Shown: piece by piece, positions 34,401-42,136 of the stretch
Numbering within the stretch: the first letter of the stretch is position 1
Layout: each line of letters begins with the position of its first letter
Origin: Pirellulimonas nuda
GTDB lineage: Bacteria; Planctomycetota; Planctomycetia; Pirellulales; Lacipirellulaceae
Direction of reading: 5' to 3'
Length of the DNA: 64,000 nt
Assembly: GCF_007750855.1 (NCBI RefSeq)
Contig: NZ_CP036291.1
Coordinates: 186,001 to 250,000, forward strand
The notes under the pieces: model-generated
What the model was told of the DNA's origin: nothing
Database searches by the model: none
What the model saw: only the letters and a program-made list of their open reading frames with translations
Translations under genes and position numbers: made by a program

Positions 34401-34843
34401 ACAAGCTAGACGCCGACGGCAACCAGGACGGCGTGGTGGACGCGGCCGACTACAGCGTGTGGCGCGACAACCTAGGTCAGACCGTGCTAGCGATGGCGGC
34501 CTCGGCCGCCGAAGCCCCGGCGCCGGCCCTTTCCATTGTCAGCGAGCCGGTCAGCGATCCCGACCCGCTGGCGGGCTTCGTAGCCTCCCCCCTAGGCGAG
34601 CCGTCGGCGTCAGCCGCCGGCGCGATCGCCTCAACCTCCCCCGCCGCGCAAGACGCCGCGCTAGCCCGCCCCATCTACGAGACCGAAGGCCAGCGGGTCG
34701 ACATCCCCCCGCCCGCTGCCGCAGCGAGCCAGCCCACGGCGGACCAGCCCACGACGGACCGGCCCGACGACGACCCGCTCTGGCTGGCAGGCGTCGACGG
34801 TGCGCTGGAGCTGTTCGGGTCGCGTTTTGATATCGACTTGTAA
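31439..34843 (+). CDS. Giant LEPR-XLL exoprotein, PA14-PKD-DUF5060-GH-dockerin (copy B)
   Basis: The product has 1134 residues, the tandem paralog of the preceding gene with the same domain order and the same candidate catalytic glutamates (LNWNIGEE, VAVDEPGDAQ). DUF5060 and the C-terminal third are almost identical to copy A at nucleotide level. The stretch between the two catalytic motifs (about residues 690-790) differs greatly, with NDPYRHNIVLHTFPGQKDS instead of NDPYHHLVVIHNGSNHYDL. This suggests a shared scaffold with different substrate-binding loops. An insertion QPTTD near the C-terminus distinguishes the tails. Own promoter. Confidence 0.9.
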   Translation: MKVGARPSRTILRLELLEPRAMLAGDGLLGEYFDDGENNTHLVNPVATYVDPVIDFGGATGSAFSTSAGGRVAADSNFSIRWTGWVLVDQAGSWQFKTLSNDGVRLWVDNVGQGDNPIIDNWSTHTVATDTANITLSAGWHALRLEYFQQGASSELELRYSGPGRSEVIIPQDHLSSTEPNANPAPVVDAGPNRNLVLPENLAELDGSASDDGQVVALLWTQLSGPNTATISDGDTEDAAVSDLVEGTYVFQLKATDDLGQMATDTVSVTVVDPNLAPVVDAGPNRSVLLPNNTAMLDGSASDDGSIASLLWTQISGPNTATISDGNTEDATVGNLAPGFYVFQLKATDNLGKMATDTVTVTVVDPNNTGVITGDLMTWHNVTITFDGPQTSETAANNPFLNYRLDVTFTHTASGKQLVVPGYYAADGNAANSHATSGNKWRVHFAPSEVGEWTYTASFRSGANVAVNDNPLAGASAGFFDGFGGTLNISQTDKTGLDNRGRGLLEYVGEHYLRWAETGEYFLKQGADAPENLLAYADFDGSFKSDGVSDNRIKQYLPHVQDWQPGDPTWDGDGDADSDPDDGKGLIGAVNYLASEGQNAISFLTMNIGGDDKNVFPYLVYDNSAGGADRLQFDVSRLDQWEIVFAHAETQGMYLHFKTQETENDQLLDGGALGTQRKLYYRELIARYSHHLALNWNIGEENTNTTQQRKDFAQFFWDNDPYRHNIVLHTFPGQKDSVYTPLLGAASEYTGLSMQGSNANFSDTHADVVEWVTRSAAAGKKWVVAVDEPGDAQFAIRPDDDAGNSHVDGRKNALWGTLMGGGAGNEWYFGYTPHDSDLTLEDFRSRDQWWDYTRYALEFFNDNDVPFWQMTSSDAITNNTDDYAFAKPGDTYVVYLKNGGTTNLNLSGQTGVFQVQWYDPRSGGALQNGSVQMVTGGGQRALGAAPNSAGEDWAILVSRPDLPGDYDHSGTVDAQDYTVWRTDFGRSDKLDADGNQDGVVDAADYSVWRDNLGQTVLAMAASAAEAPAPALSIVSEPVSDPDPLAGFVASPLGEPSASAAGAIASTSPAAQDAALARPIYETEGQRVDIPPPAAAASQPTADQPTTDRPDDDPLWLAGVDGALELFGSRFDIDL

Positions 34844-34912
34844 CGCGTGTGCTTTTGTTCGCCCCCCGTGTGCGGGGGCGGTCTGGGTTTCTCTGGGCTG
34901 GGAATCAGTACG

Positions 34913-36049
34913 ATGAAATTGAACCGGTGGGTCGTGGCCCCGTTGGCGGGCATGATGTTGGCGGGGGCGCAGACCACCCACGCCTTGGTGGTGGCGACAG
35001 ACAGTTTTCAGAGTTACACGGCCGGCAGCCCGCTCAACCCCGGCAACAACGGCGGCACGGGCTTCGCGTCGGAGTGGGGCCCCCCCACCGGCCTGGCCGT
35101 GGCGAATGTGGTCGACGTCTCCGCGAAACCGCTGAGCTTTACCCCCGCCGGGGGCCTCCCCATCAACGGCGGGTCGCAGGCCGTTCAAGTGTTCCGCACG
35201 GGCAACACCACCGCCTCGGCGATGATCAATGTCCCCGCCGGCGGCCGCGCGCTCTCGAGCGGCCTGGCCGAGACGTTCTACGTCGGCTACCTGTTCCGCG
35301 TAGACCACGGCGGCTTCGGCGGCGCGAACAACACGTTCTCGCTGCACCTCTCCGACTCCGAAACCAACACCAACTCCTACAACTTTGGCGTCCGTGGAAA
35401 CCCGCTTGCGACGCCGGTCGATGAGTTCATGATCCGCACAGCGACCGGGGGCCCCAGCGCCAACTACGCGGCCGGCGGCGGCGAATTGGTCGAAGGGCAG
35501 AATTACTATCTCGTCGCGAGACTTAACTACGACTCCGAGGTCGGCGCCTTCACCAGCGCCGACGCCTGGGTCAATCCAGCCGCGGACGCCTCGGGGACCC
35601 CCAGCTTCAGCCTCACGGCGCCCACCATCCTCGGCCCCGCGACGATCTCGCACGTCTTCTTGCGCCAGGCGGCCAACCAGGGCGACGTGATCGCGGCCAA
35701 CGCGGCGGGGGGCGACTACAACCGCGACGGCTTCAACGACGCCGCCGACTACACAAAATGGCGCGACACACTCGGCTCGACCACCGACCTTCTGGCCAAC
35801 GGTTATAACGGCGGCACAAGCGCCAACCTGATTGACGAGTCGGACTACAAGTGGTGGAGGGACACCTTTCTGGGCCAGGATGTTTTCCTTGCAGACAACT
35901 TGGTGATCGGCACCAGTTGGGTCGACGTCGTCCCCCAGGTTGCAAACGGCATCGGCGGCACGGGCGTCCCCGAGCCGGCGACCCTCACGCTAGCCGCACT
36001 GGCCGGCGCCGCGTTGCTGATGCGTCGCCGTAGGTCGGGCTGTGCCTGA
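34913..36049 (+). CDS. PEP-CTERM exoprotein with dockerin-like domain
   Basis: The product has 378 residues. The start at 34913 gives a signal peptide (WVVAPLAGMMLAGAQTTHA). The body (about 25-260) is a concanavalin/LamG-like beta-sandwich by pattern (DSFQSYTAGSPLNPGNNGGTGF, YVGYLFRVDHGGFGG). The dockerin-like region is GGDYNRDGFNDAADYTKWRD and DESDYKWWRDTFLG with an insert between the halves. The tail VPEPATLTLAALAGAALLMRRRR is a PEP-CTERM signal. The last residues (SGCA) and the stop are encoded by an inverted repeat. Follows copy B at 69 bases, so co-transcription is possible. Confidence 0.88.
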   Translation: MKLNRWVVAPLAGMMLAGAQTTHALVVATDSFQSYTAGSPLNPGNNGGTGFASEWGPPTGLAVANVVDVSAKPLSFTPAGGLPINGGSQAVQVFRTGNTTASAMINVPAGGRALSSGLAETFYVGYLFRVDHGGFGGANNTFSLHLSDSETNTNSYNFGVRGNPLATPVDEFMIRTATGGPSANYAAGGGELVEGQNYYLVARLNYDSEVGAFTSADAWVNPAADASGTPSFSLTAPTILGPATISHVFLRQAANQGDVIAANAAGGDYNRDGFNDAADYTKWRDTLGSTTDLLANGYNGGTSANLIDESDYKWWRDTFLGQDVFLADNLVIGTSWVDVVPQVANGIGGTGVPEPATLTLAALAGAALLMRRRRSGCA

Positions 36050-36084
36050 CATGAACCGATAGCGATCGAGAGTCAGGCACAGCC
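36038..36084. repeat. GGCTGTGCCTGAC inverted repeat
   Basis: GGCTGTGCCTGAC (36038-36050) is the exact complement of GTCAGGCACAGCC (36072-36084). It contains the stop codon of the preceding gene. A relative is at 55687-55703. Confidence 0.85.
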
Positions 36085-36104
36085 TGAGCGACCGATTCTA
36101 GAAC

Positions 36105-36142
36105 GCCCCGCCCGGCGCACCGTCGCTGGGCGGGGCTTTTTT
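36105..36142 (+). terminator. Rho-independent terminator
   Basis: GCCCCGCCC (36105-36113) pairs with GGGCGGGGC (36128-36136), followed by six T. It ends the transcript of the PEP-CTERM gene and perhaps of the tandem hydrolases. Confidence 0.85.
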
Positions 36143-36293
36143 CACGCCACCCTTGATCGCGCGACCCGCGCAGGTAGGCCGGCGGCGCGTCGCACAGTAC
36201 TATGTGGGCCGCGTGGGCAGGCCCCGCCTCAACGGGCGCGCCGGTCGCTGACGGGCCCACTTTTTGAAAAGACGCAACAGCGGAGTGTTCTTC

Positions 36294-37013
36294 ATGATTC
36301 GTCACAACAGGTTCCTGCTCGCCGCTGCCGCCGCGGCCCTCGTCGCGACGCCGCTGCAAGGCGCATTGACGCCGTTCGACAACGCGATGGGAGTGGACGA
36401 GCTCCCCACCACCACCGGCGACGTGGTGCTGCTCTCCTTCCCGCCGTCGATCGCCATCGGAATGTTCGAGGCCAACGGGCGGATCGCGTTGTTCCAAGAA
36501 AGCCTGGTCGACCTGAACTTCTCCCCGGAGCTGCTGGACGGCCTGGGGCTGCCGGGCGCGTACTCGATGCACAGCCAACTGATCGATCTGAACAACCCGC
36601 CGGCGGCTGACATCGGCGTCGCCCAGAGTTGGCTGCTGCACTTCGACCCCGAGCTGTTTCCCATCGATCCGGATACGTTCGAGGCCGCGGCCGGTTCGGT
36701 CACGTTCCCGCACCCGATCCGCGGGTTCTCGGTACGTGCAAGCTCTCTCTTGATCGGCAACTTCATCGCCGGCGACCCGACGGTCGACTACGGGCCCCCC
36801 GGGGCGCTCGACTTCCCGCTGACGGAGCTCCCCGTCTCGGACTCCTTCACCATCTCACCCGACCGCCACACGCTCACCGTGAGCTTCCGCGCAACGACCA
36901 ACCTCGACCGGATCCGCGTCTTCACGGCGCCCATCCCAGAGCCGAGCGCGTGGGTGTTGGCGCTGGTTGGGGCGGCGGCATGTCTCGCTGTAGGCCGGAA
37001 CAAGACCGCGTAA
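36294..37013 (+). CDS. PEP-CTERM protein of unknown function
   Basis: The product has 239 residues. The start at 36294 has GGAG about eight bases upstream and opens a signal peptide (FLLAAAAAALVATPLQGA). The body is an all-beta domain (VLLSFPPSIAIGMFEANG, SWLLHFDPELFP, VTFPHPIRGFSVRAS), similar in layout to other single-domain PEP-CTERM proteins. IPEPSAWVLALVGAAACLA is the sorting tail. The C-terminal VGRNKTA and stop come from a dispersed GTAGGCCGGAACAAG repeat instead of the usual Arg-rich end. Confidence 0.82.
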   Translation: MIRHNRFLLAAAAAALVATPLQGALTPFDNAMGVDELPTTTGDVVLLSFPPSIAIGMFEANGRIALFQESLVDLNFSPELLDGLGLPGAYSMHSQLIDLNNPPAADIGVAQSWLLHFDPELFPIDPDTFEAAAGSVTFPHPIRGFSVRASSLLIGNFIAGDPTVDYGPPGALDFPLTELPVSDSFTISPDRHTLTVSFRATTNLDRIRVFTAPIPEPSAWVLALVGAAACLAVGRNKTA

Positions 37014-37017
37014 GCGG
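36990..37017. repeat. GTAGGCCGGAACAAG repeat, copy 1
   Basis: GTAGGCCGGAACAAGA, then GCG-TAAGCGG, overlaps the 3' end and stop of the PEP-CTERM gene. Copy 2 is at 38772-38812. Confidence 0.7.
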
Positions 37018-37063
37018 CCGCGATTCCTGCAACATCAACACGCCAGGCTGCGGTTGTGGGCTA

Positions 37064-38662
37064 CTACTTCGACCCCCCGTAGCCCCGCCCCTTGCGGCTC
37101 CCCAGCGGCGACACCTTGGTGCGTAGCGCCCAGTCGCGCCACTCGCGGTCGAGGCGGGCGACGATCTCCGGGTGCTGGGCCGCTACGTCGTGCTGCTCGA
37201 TGCGGTCCGCTTCGAGGTCGTACAACTGCCAGTCGAACCGGCCGTAGCGGGCGACGGCCTTCCACTTGCCCGAGCGCGCTGCGCACGCGCCCTGGTGCTC
37301 GAAGCACAAGGTTTCTGCCTGCGGTCGGGACCCCTCGGTAAAGAACGGCGTAAGGCTCTGGCCCTCGGGCTTGGGCACGAGGTTCCCCTCTACCTGGTCG
37401 GGGTAGGGCGCCCCCGACAGCTCCAGCAGCGTCGGCATCACGTCGATGATGTGGGCCGGGTCGCGGACGAAGCTTCCTTGCAGGTTGTGGGCGATCCCCG
37501 CCGGCCAGTGGGCCACCATCGGCGTCGCGATGCCCCCTTCCTGCGGGTGGCTCTTGTACTCTCGGAAGGGGGTGTTGGCCAGGTTCGCCCAGCCCCGGCC
37601 GATAGAGACCGCGCCGTACTTGGCGGGGTCGTTGATGTCGCGGAAAGCGCCCCCGCCGAACTCGTTGCCCGGCTCGGCGCAGCCGCCGTTGTCCGAGAGG
37701 AACACGATCAGCGTGTCGTCCATCTTCCCCGCGGCCCGCAGCGCGTCGAGCAGCCGGCCGATGTTCTCGTCGACCGAGTAGACCTGGGCCGCGTACACGG
37801 CCATGCGGTAGTCGCTCTGCTCTTGCTGCACCTGGGGAACCTCGTCCCAGGGCCTCACCTCGGCGTCGCGCGGCGAAAGCCCGGGCGATTTGTCGAACAG
37901 CCCCATCTCGACCTGGCGGTCGAAGCGTTCTTGCCGCAGCGCGTCCCAGCCCTTGCGGTACTTGCCGACAAACTTCTCGATGTCTGCGGGCTTGGCGTGC
38001 AGCGGCCAGTGCGGCGCGTTGTAGGCCAGGTACAGGAAGAACGGCGCGTCGTCCTTTTGCTGCTCGATCCACCCGATCGCCTCGTCCGTGAACGCGTCGG
38101 TGGTGTAGTAGTCGGCGGGGTCGGGCGGGGGGAGCGCGTCGTTGCCGCGCATCAAGTAGCGGTCCCCCTGCGGGCTGAAGTAGCTGAAGGCGCCGCTGAG
38201 CGAGCCGTAGAACTTGTCGAAGCCGCGTTGCAGCGGGCGGTCGTCCATCTCGTGCCCCAGGTGCCACTTGCCCGCCATGTAGGTGTGGTAGCCTGCCTCC
38301 TTGAGGCGCTCGGCCAGCGTGGTGCAGCAGCGGTTCAGCTGGCCGCGGTAGCCGTCGACGCCGTAGTCGAAGTTGTTGGCGCCCTCGGTGGTCATGTGGC
38401 CCACGCCCGCCTGGTGCTGGTAGAGCCCGGTCAGCAGCGAGGCCCGCGTAGGGCAGCAACGCGACGTGTTGTAGAACTGCGAGAAGCGGACCCCCCCCGC
38501 GGCCAGGGCGTCGAGGTTGGGGGTAGGGATTTCGCCGCCGTAGCAGCCGATGTCAGAGTAGCCCAGGTCGTCCGCCATGATGAGCACGACGTTCGGCCGC
38601 GGCGCGGCCGAAGCGGTGGATGCGGCGGCGATCGCGACCAAGAGCGGGAGGAGGGGGTTCAT
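37064..38662 (-). CDS. Exported sulfatase (formylglycine type)
   Basis: The product has 532 residues with a signal peptide (LLPLLVAIAAASTASA). The metal site is MADDLGYSDIGCYGGE. The signature is Cys69-Cys-Pro-Thr-Arg73 in SRCCPTRASLLTG, with Cys69 as the formylglycine precursor. MAGKWHLGH, FLYLAYNAPHWPLHA and FLSDNGGCAEPG complete the family pattern. It belongs to a different subgroup from the sulfatase at 25.8 kb, so two sulfate positions or substrates are likely. It bounds the carbohydrate region on the right. No maturase in the window. Confidence 0.94.
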   Translation of the reverse strand: MNPLLPLLVAIAAASTASAAPRPNVVLIMADDLGYSDIGCYGGEIPTPNLDALAAGGVRFSQFYNTSRCCPTRASLLTGLYQHQAGVGHMTTEGANNFDYGVDGYRGQLNRCCTTLAERLKEAGYHTYMAGKWHLGHEMDDRPLQRGFDKFYGSLSGAFSYFSPQGDRYLMRGNDALPPPDPADYYTTDAFTDEAIGWIEQQKDDAPFFLYLAYNAPHWPLHAKPADIEKFVGKYRKGWDALRQERFDRQVEMGLFDKSPGLSPRDAEVRPWDEVPQVQQEQSDYRMAVYAAQVYSVDENIGRLLDALRAAGKMDDTLIVFLSDNGGCAEPGNEFGGGAFRDINDPAKYGAVSIGRGWANLANTPFREYKSHPQEGGIATPMVAHWPAGIAHNLQGSFVRDPAHIIDVMPTLLELSGAPYPDQVEGNLVPKPEGQSLTPFFTEGSRPQAETLCFEHQGACAARSGKWKAVARYGRFDWQLYDLEADRIEQHDVAAQHPEIVARLDREWRDWALRTKVSPLGSRKGRGYGGSK

Positions 38663-38771
38663 GCGCGGTTTAGCAGAAGAGGGGAGTGGGCGGGTGACGA
38701 CCAGGGTAGTTATCCTGTGTCGACAGCGTCAAGCATTTCAAGGCGACCGTCCCGTCGCCGGTTGCGAAGCC

Positions 38772-38812
38772 GTAGGCCGGAACAAGAATGCGCAAGCGGG
38801 CGCAGTTACGGC
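38772..38812. repeat. GTAGGCCGGAACAAG repeat, copy 2
   Basis: GTAGGCCGGAACAAGAATGC, then GCAAGCGGGCGCAG, in the gap between the sulfatase start and the PIN toxin stop. Confidence 0.65.
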
Positions 38813-38916
38813 AAGCGGGGGAGTGCGCGTCCAGCCTGATCGGAAGCTCAGGCCCTGCCTTGATCTCTGAGCCAGTTCAGCACTTGACGCACGGAAGTCT
38901 CGCAGCCGCGAAGCGT

Positions 38917-39297
38917 TCACCAAAGCCGCTCAACCGCGTATGCGTCGAGCTGGCGATCGGCGCTCACCAGCGGAATTCCTTCCGCCAGCGCTTGGGCCAC
39001 CAGCATCCGATCGAAGGGGTCCTTGTGATGGAAGGGCAACGCGATCAAGCGTCCAGTGTGCCTCGGCTCGATGGGGAGCACGTCGAAGCGCGAGAGCGCT
39101 TCTTCCCACATCGCTTCGAAGTCGTCGTTGATCTCGTACTTGTTGACGCTGATTTTCAGCGCCATCTCCCAATGACTTACCGGACTCACCAGGCAACGGT
39201 TGTCCCGATCGTTGATGATCACACGTGCGGCGGTGCTGAGCCTCGCGTCGTCGAGCATCGCCCAGAAGACGGTGTGGGAATCCCGCAGCACCGTCAA
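38917..39297 (-). CDS. PIN-domain toxin (VapC-like)
   Basis: The product has 126 residues, the usual size for VapC ribonuclease toxins. Acidic active-site residues are visible at RDSHTVFW (Asp), SHWEMALK (Glu), and KDPFDRMLVAQAL with the late SADRQLDAY (Asp). It cleaves RNA when released from its antitoxin. It overlaps the upstream antitoxin-like gene by 4 bases (ATGA type), a standard toxin-antitoxin arrangement. Confidence 0.88.
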   Translation of the reverse strand: MTVLRDSHTVFWAMLDDARLSTAARVIINDRDNRCLVSPVSHWEMALKISVNKYEINDDFEAMWEEALSRFDVLPIEPRHTGRLIALPFHHKDPFDRMLVAQALAEGIPLVSADRQLDAYAVERLW

Positions 39298-39506
39298 GGC
39301 AGGTAGTCCTGGAAGTGATCCAAGACGACCTCATCGCCCGAATCGATGATCCGGAACTTTCCTTTCCAAGCGCCCAAGCGATCTCCGCACGCCGAAGCTT
39401 CGGTCGGCGACTCCACCACCACGCGCACGCGTTGCCCCACGGCCAGCTTCGCCGGTTCGTCGAGCACGATTGCCACGCCGTCGAAGTGTCCCTGGATCGA
39501 TGCCAT
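39294..39506 (-). CDS. Antitoxin-like partner of the PIN toxin
   Basis: The product has 70 residues: an N-terminal beta-rich segment (IQGHFDGVAIVLDEPAKLAVGQRVRVVV) of the kind found in AbrB- or DUF104-type antitoxins, then a linker, then an acidic C-terminal peptide (SGDEVVLDHFQDYLP) suited to toxin binding. Its stop overlaps the toxin start. DNA-binding autoregulation is expected from the family but no operator is obvious. Confidence 0.75.
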   Translation of the reverse strand: MASIQGHFDGVAIVLDEPAKLAVGQRVRVVVESPTEASACGDRLGAWKGKFRIIDSGDEVVLDHFQDYLP

Positions 39507-39637
39507 ACGCTCAATAGTACCTCGCCCGGGGTGCGTGGGCTACGTGGTTTTGAGCAAGCGGCGAGCCGGAACCGTCCCGACTTAGTTGTGCAGCGCCCGG
39601 CGCGTCGAGAATTACCAATGACTCAGCCCCAAAAAAA

Positions 39638-39693
39638 CCAAGCCCCAATGACCGAGACGCAGATTGCTGCGCGCACTGGTCATTGGGGCTTGG
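39638..39693. repeat. AATGACCAAG inverted repeat, copy 2
   Basis: CCAAGCCCCAATGACC (39638-39653) is exactly complementary to GGTCATTGGGGCTTGG (39678-39693). It lies 20 bases beyond the EF-G stop and before the antitoxin start, so it could end the EF-G transcript. Same word family as 5735-5803. Confidence 0.85.
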
Positions 39694-39713
39694 AAATTGG
39701 GATCTGCGGAGCC

Positions 39714-41813
39714 TTAGGCCGGCTGCAGTTCCTTCTTCCGCTCCTCGACGATGTCCATCTGGATGTTCATCGGCGTCGGGGCGTACTTGCACAGCTCCAT
39801 CGTGAAGGTGCCTTGGCCCTGGGTTTGGCTGCGCAGCTCGGTGCTGTAGCCGAACGTTTCGGCCAGCGGCACTTCGGCGATGATCTTGCACAGCCCGCCC
39901 TCGGTGTCGGTGCTGACGATCATGCCGCGCTTGGAGCTGACGTTGCCCACCACGGCGCCCTGGAACGAGTCGGGGCACTCGATCTCCACCAGCATCAGCG
40001 GCTCCAGCAGCACCGGCTTGGTCTTGCTGAAGTTCTCGCGGAAGCACTCCTGCGCGGTGAGCATGAAGGCCATGTCGGACGAGTCGACGTCGTGGTAGCT
40101 GCCGTCTTCGAGGATGATCGACAGGTCGACCACCGGGAAGCCGGCCACGGGGCCCTTGGTCAGCAGGTTGCGGAAGCCCTTCTCCACCGCGGGGATGAAG
40201 TTCTTGGGGATGCGTCCGCCGGTGACCTTGTCCTCGAACAGCAGTTGGTCTCCCTCGGCGGCGGTGCGCTGCTCGTCGTCCATCGGGCCCATCTTGCCGA
40301 CGATGTGGCCGTACTGACCCGAGCCGCCCGTCTGCTTCTTCCGCTTGTGGTCGAAGGAGTAGGTCTGGGTGGCGCGTTCGCGGTAGCTGACCTTCGGGGG
40401 TCCGGTCTCGACCTCCACCTTGTACTCGCGGCGGATGCGTTCGACGTAGATCTCCAGGTGCAGCTCGCCCATGCCGGCGATGATGGTCTCGCCGGTCTCT
40501 TCGTCGGTCATCACGTGGAAGGTGGGGTCTTCCTTGCGGAACCGCTGCAGGGCCTTGGAGAGCTTGTCGGAGTTGTCGCGCGACAGGGCCTGCACGCTCA
40601 CCTTGATCACCGGGTCGGCGACGAACATAGCCTCCAGCGAGGCGAGGTTCGGCTCGGAGCAGTAGGTGTCGCCCGACGCGCAGTCGATCCCCATGATGGC
40701 GACGATGTCGCCACAGAACGCCTCGTCGATCTCTTCCCGCTTGTCGGAGTGCATCCGCACGATGCGGCTGAAACGCTCCTTGCGGCCGGTGCGCTGGTTG
40801 AAGTAGGCCTCGCCCTTCTTGATGGTGCCCTGGTAGATCCGGGTGTAGGTGAGCTGCCCGTACTCGTCGTCGACGATCTTGAACGCCATGCCGACAAACG
40901 GCTTGGAGGGGTCGCTCTCGAGGATGAACCGCTCGCCCTCGTTCTTGGGGTCGTTGGCGCGGTTGGTGATCTCCGGAGGCGAGGGGAGGTACCGCATGAT
41001 CGCGTCGAGCAGCGGCTGGACGCCCTTGTTCTTGTAGGCGCTGCCCAGGAACACCGGGGTGAACTCCTGCTCGATCACCGCGTGGCGGATGATCTTGTGG
41101 GCCAGCTCAACGGGCACTTCCTCTTCGCCCAGCAGCAGCTCCATCAGCTCGTCGCTGTACATCGAGAGGGCTTCGAGCATCTCGGTGCGTGCGGCCTCGG
41201 CCTCGGCCTGCAGGGCCGCGGGGATGGCCTCTTCGCGGATCGTCTCGCCGTTGTCGCCGTCGAAGTACAGGGCCTTCATCGTGATCAGGTCGATGATCCC
41301 CTCGAACTTCTCTTCCTTGCCGATGGGGATCTGCATCAGCACGCAGTCCGCGTGCAGCTTCTCCTTGACCTGCTTGACCACCTTGGTGGGGTTGGCGCCG
41401 GTGCGGTCCATCTTGTTGATGAACGCCAGCCGCGGCACGTGGTAGCGCTTCATCTGCCGGTCGACGGTCATCGACTGGCTCTGCACGCCGCCCACGGAGC
41501 AGAGCACCAGGATGGCGCCGTCGAGCACGCGCAGGGAGCGTTCCACCTCAACGGTGAAGTCGACGTGCCCCGGGGTGTCGATCAGGTTGACCTTGTGGTT
41601 CTTCCATTCCAGGCTGGTGGCGGCGCTGGTGATGGTGATGCCGCGCTCTTTCTCGAGCTCCATGTGGTCCATGGTGGCGCCGTCGCCCCCGCCGCGGACG
41701 TCCTCGATCTTGTGGATCCGCCCGGCGTAGAACAGAATCCGCTCGCTGAGGGTCGTCTTGCCCGAGTCGATGTGGGCCGAGATGCCGATGTTGCGGACGT
41801 TCTTCAGGTTCAT
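39714..41813 (-). CDS. fusA: Elongation factor G, spirochaete/planctomycete (spdEFG/mtEFG1-like) type
   Basis: The product has 699 residues. The start at 41813 fits the family N-terminus [23 protein letters not shown]-binding motifs are AHIDSGKT (G1), RGITITSA (G2), DTPGH (G3) and NKMD (G4). Domains II-V follow, with RGMIVS and the C-terminal [17 protein letters not shown]. Ser in HIDSGKT (Ala in ordinary EF-G), together with [16 protein letters not shown], matches the lineage related to mitochondrial EFG1. It catalyses ribosomal translocation. It stands apart from rpsL, rpsG and tuf, so it may be one of several EF-G genes. Confidence 0.95.
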   Translation of the reverse strand: MNLKNVRNIGISAHIDSGKTTLSERILFYAGRIHKIEDVRGGGDGATMDHMELEKERGITITSAATSLEWKNHKVNLIDTPGHVDFTVEVERSLRVLDGAILVLCSVGGVQSQSMTVDRQMKRYHVPRLAFINKMDRTGANPTKVVKQVKEKLHADCVLMQIPIGKEEKFEGIIDLITMKALYFDGDNGETIREEAIPAALQAEAEAARTEMLEALSMYSDELMELLLGEEEVPVELAHKIIRHAVIEQEFTPVFLGSAYKNKGVQPLLDAIMRYLPSPPEITNRANDPKNEGERFILESDPSKPFVGMAFKIVDDEYGQLTYTRIYQGTIKKGEAYFNQRTGRKERFSRIVRMHSDKREEIDEAFCGDIVAIMGIDCASGDTYCSEPNLASLEAMFVADPVIKVSVQALSRDNSDKLSKALQRFRKEDPTFHVMTDEETGETIIAGMGELHLEIYVERIRREYKVEVETGPPKVSYRERATQTYSFDHKRKKQTGGSGQYGHIVGKMGPMDDEQRTAAEGDQLLFEDKVTGGRIPKNFIPAVEKGFRNLLTKGPVAGFPVVDLSIILEDGSYHDVDSSDMAFMLTAQECFRENFSKTKPVLLEPLMLVEIECPDSFQGAVVGNVSSKRGMIVSTDTEGGLCKIIAEVPLAETFGYSTELRSQTQGQGTFTMELCKYAPTPMNIQMDIVEERKKELQPA

Positions 41814-41908
41814 AGGGAGCCTCGAAAGGTCGCTCTTCGCGGTAGGCGGAAGGAAAAAGGGACGTGGGTTGGCCAATCGGGGGGGCCGAAAGGCGACGTG
41901 GAGGGGGG

Positions 41909-41929
41909 CAGCCGTTAGACGGCTGCCGT
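41909..41929. other. Hairpin in the EF-G/CPBP divergent gap
   Basis: GGCAGCCGT, TAG, ACGGCTGCC: a perfect 9-base stem in the 323-base gap between divergent genes. It could lie in the EF-G leader. No gene is seen in this gap. Confidence 0.5.
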
Positions 41930-42136
41930 TGGTTGGCCGCTGTCAGACGGGTGCTGCCGTAAGCCAGCTAGTGCGCAGGACCGGCACAACCGGACTACGC
42001 CGAAGCCTGTATGGTAACAAATCGAGGGCCCGCGGCTAGTGGCGGGCCGCCGGGCGATTAGGGTAATGCCAGGCGACCGGCGCGCGAAGATCGTTTTGCC
42101 CAAACGCCCCATAAGCGGAAACCGAGGTCTTATTCT

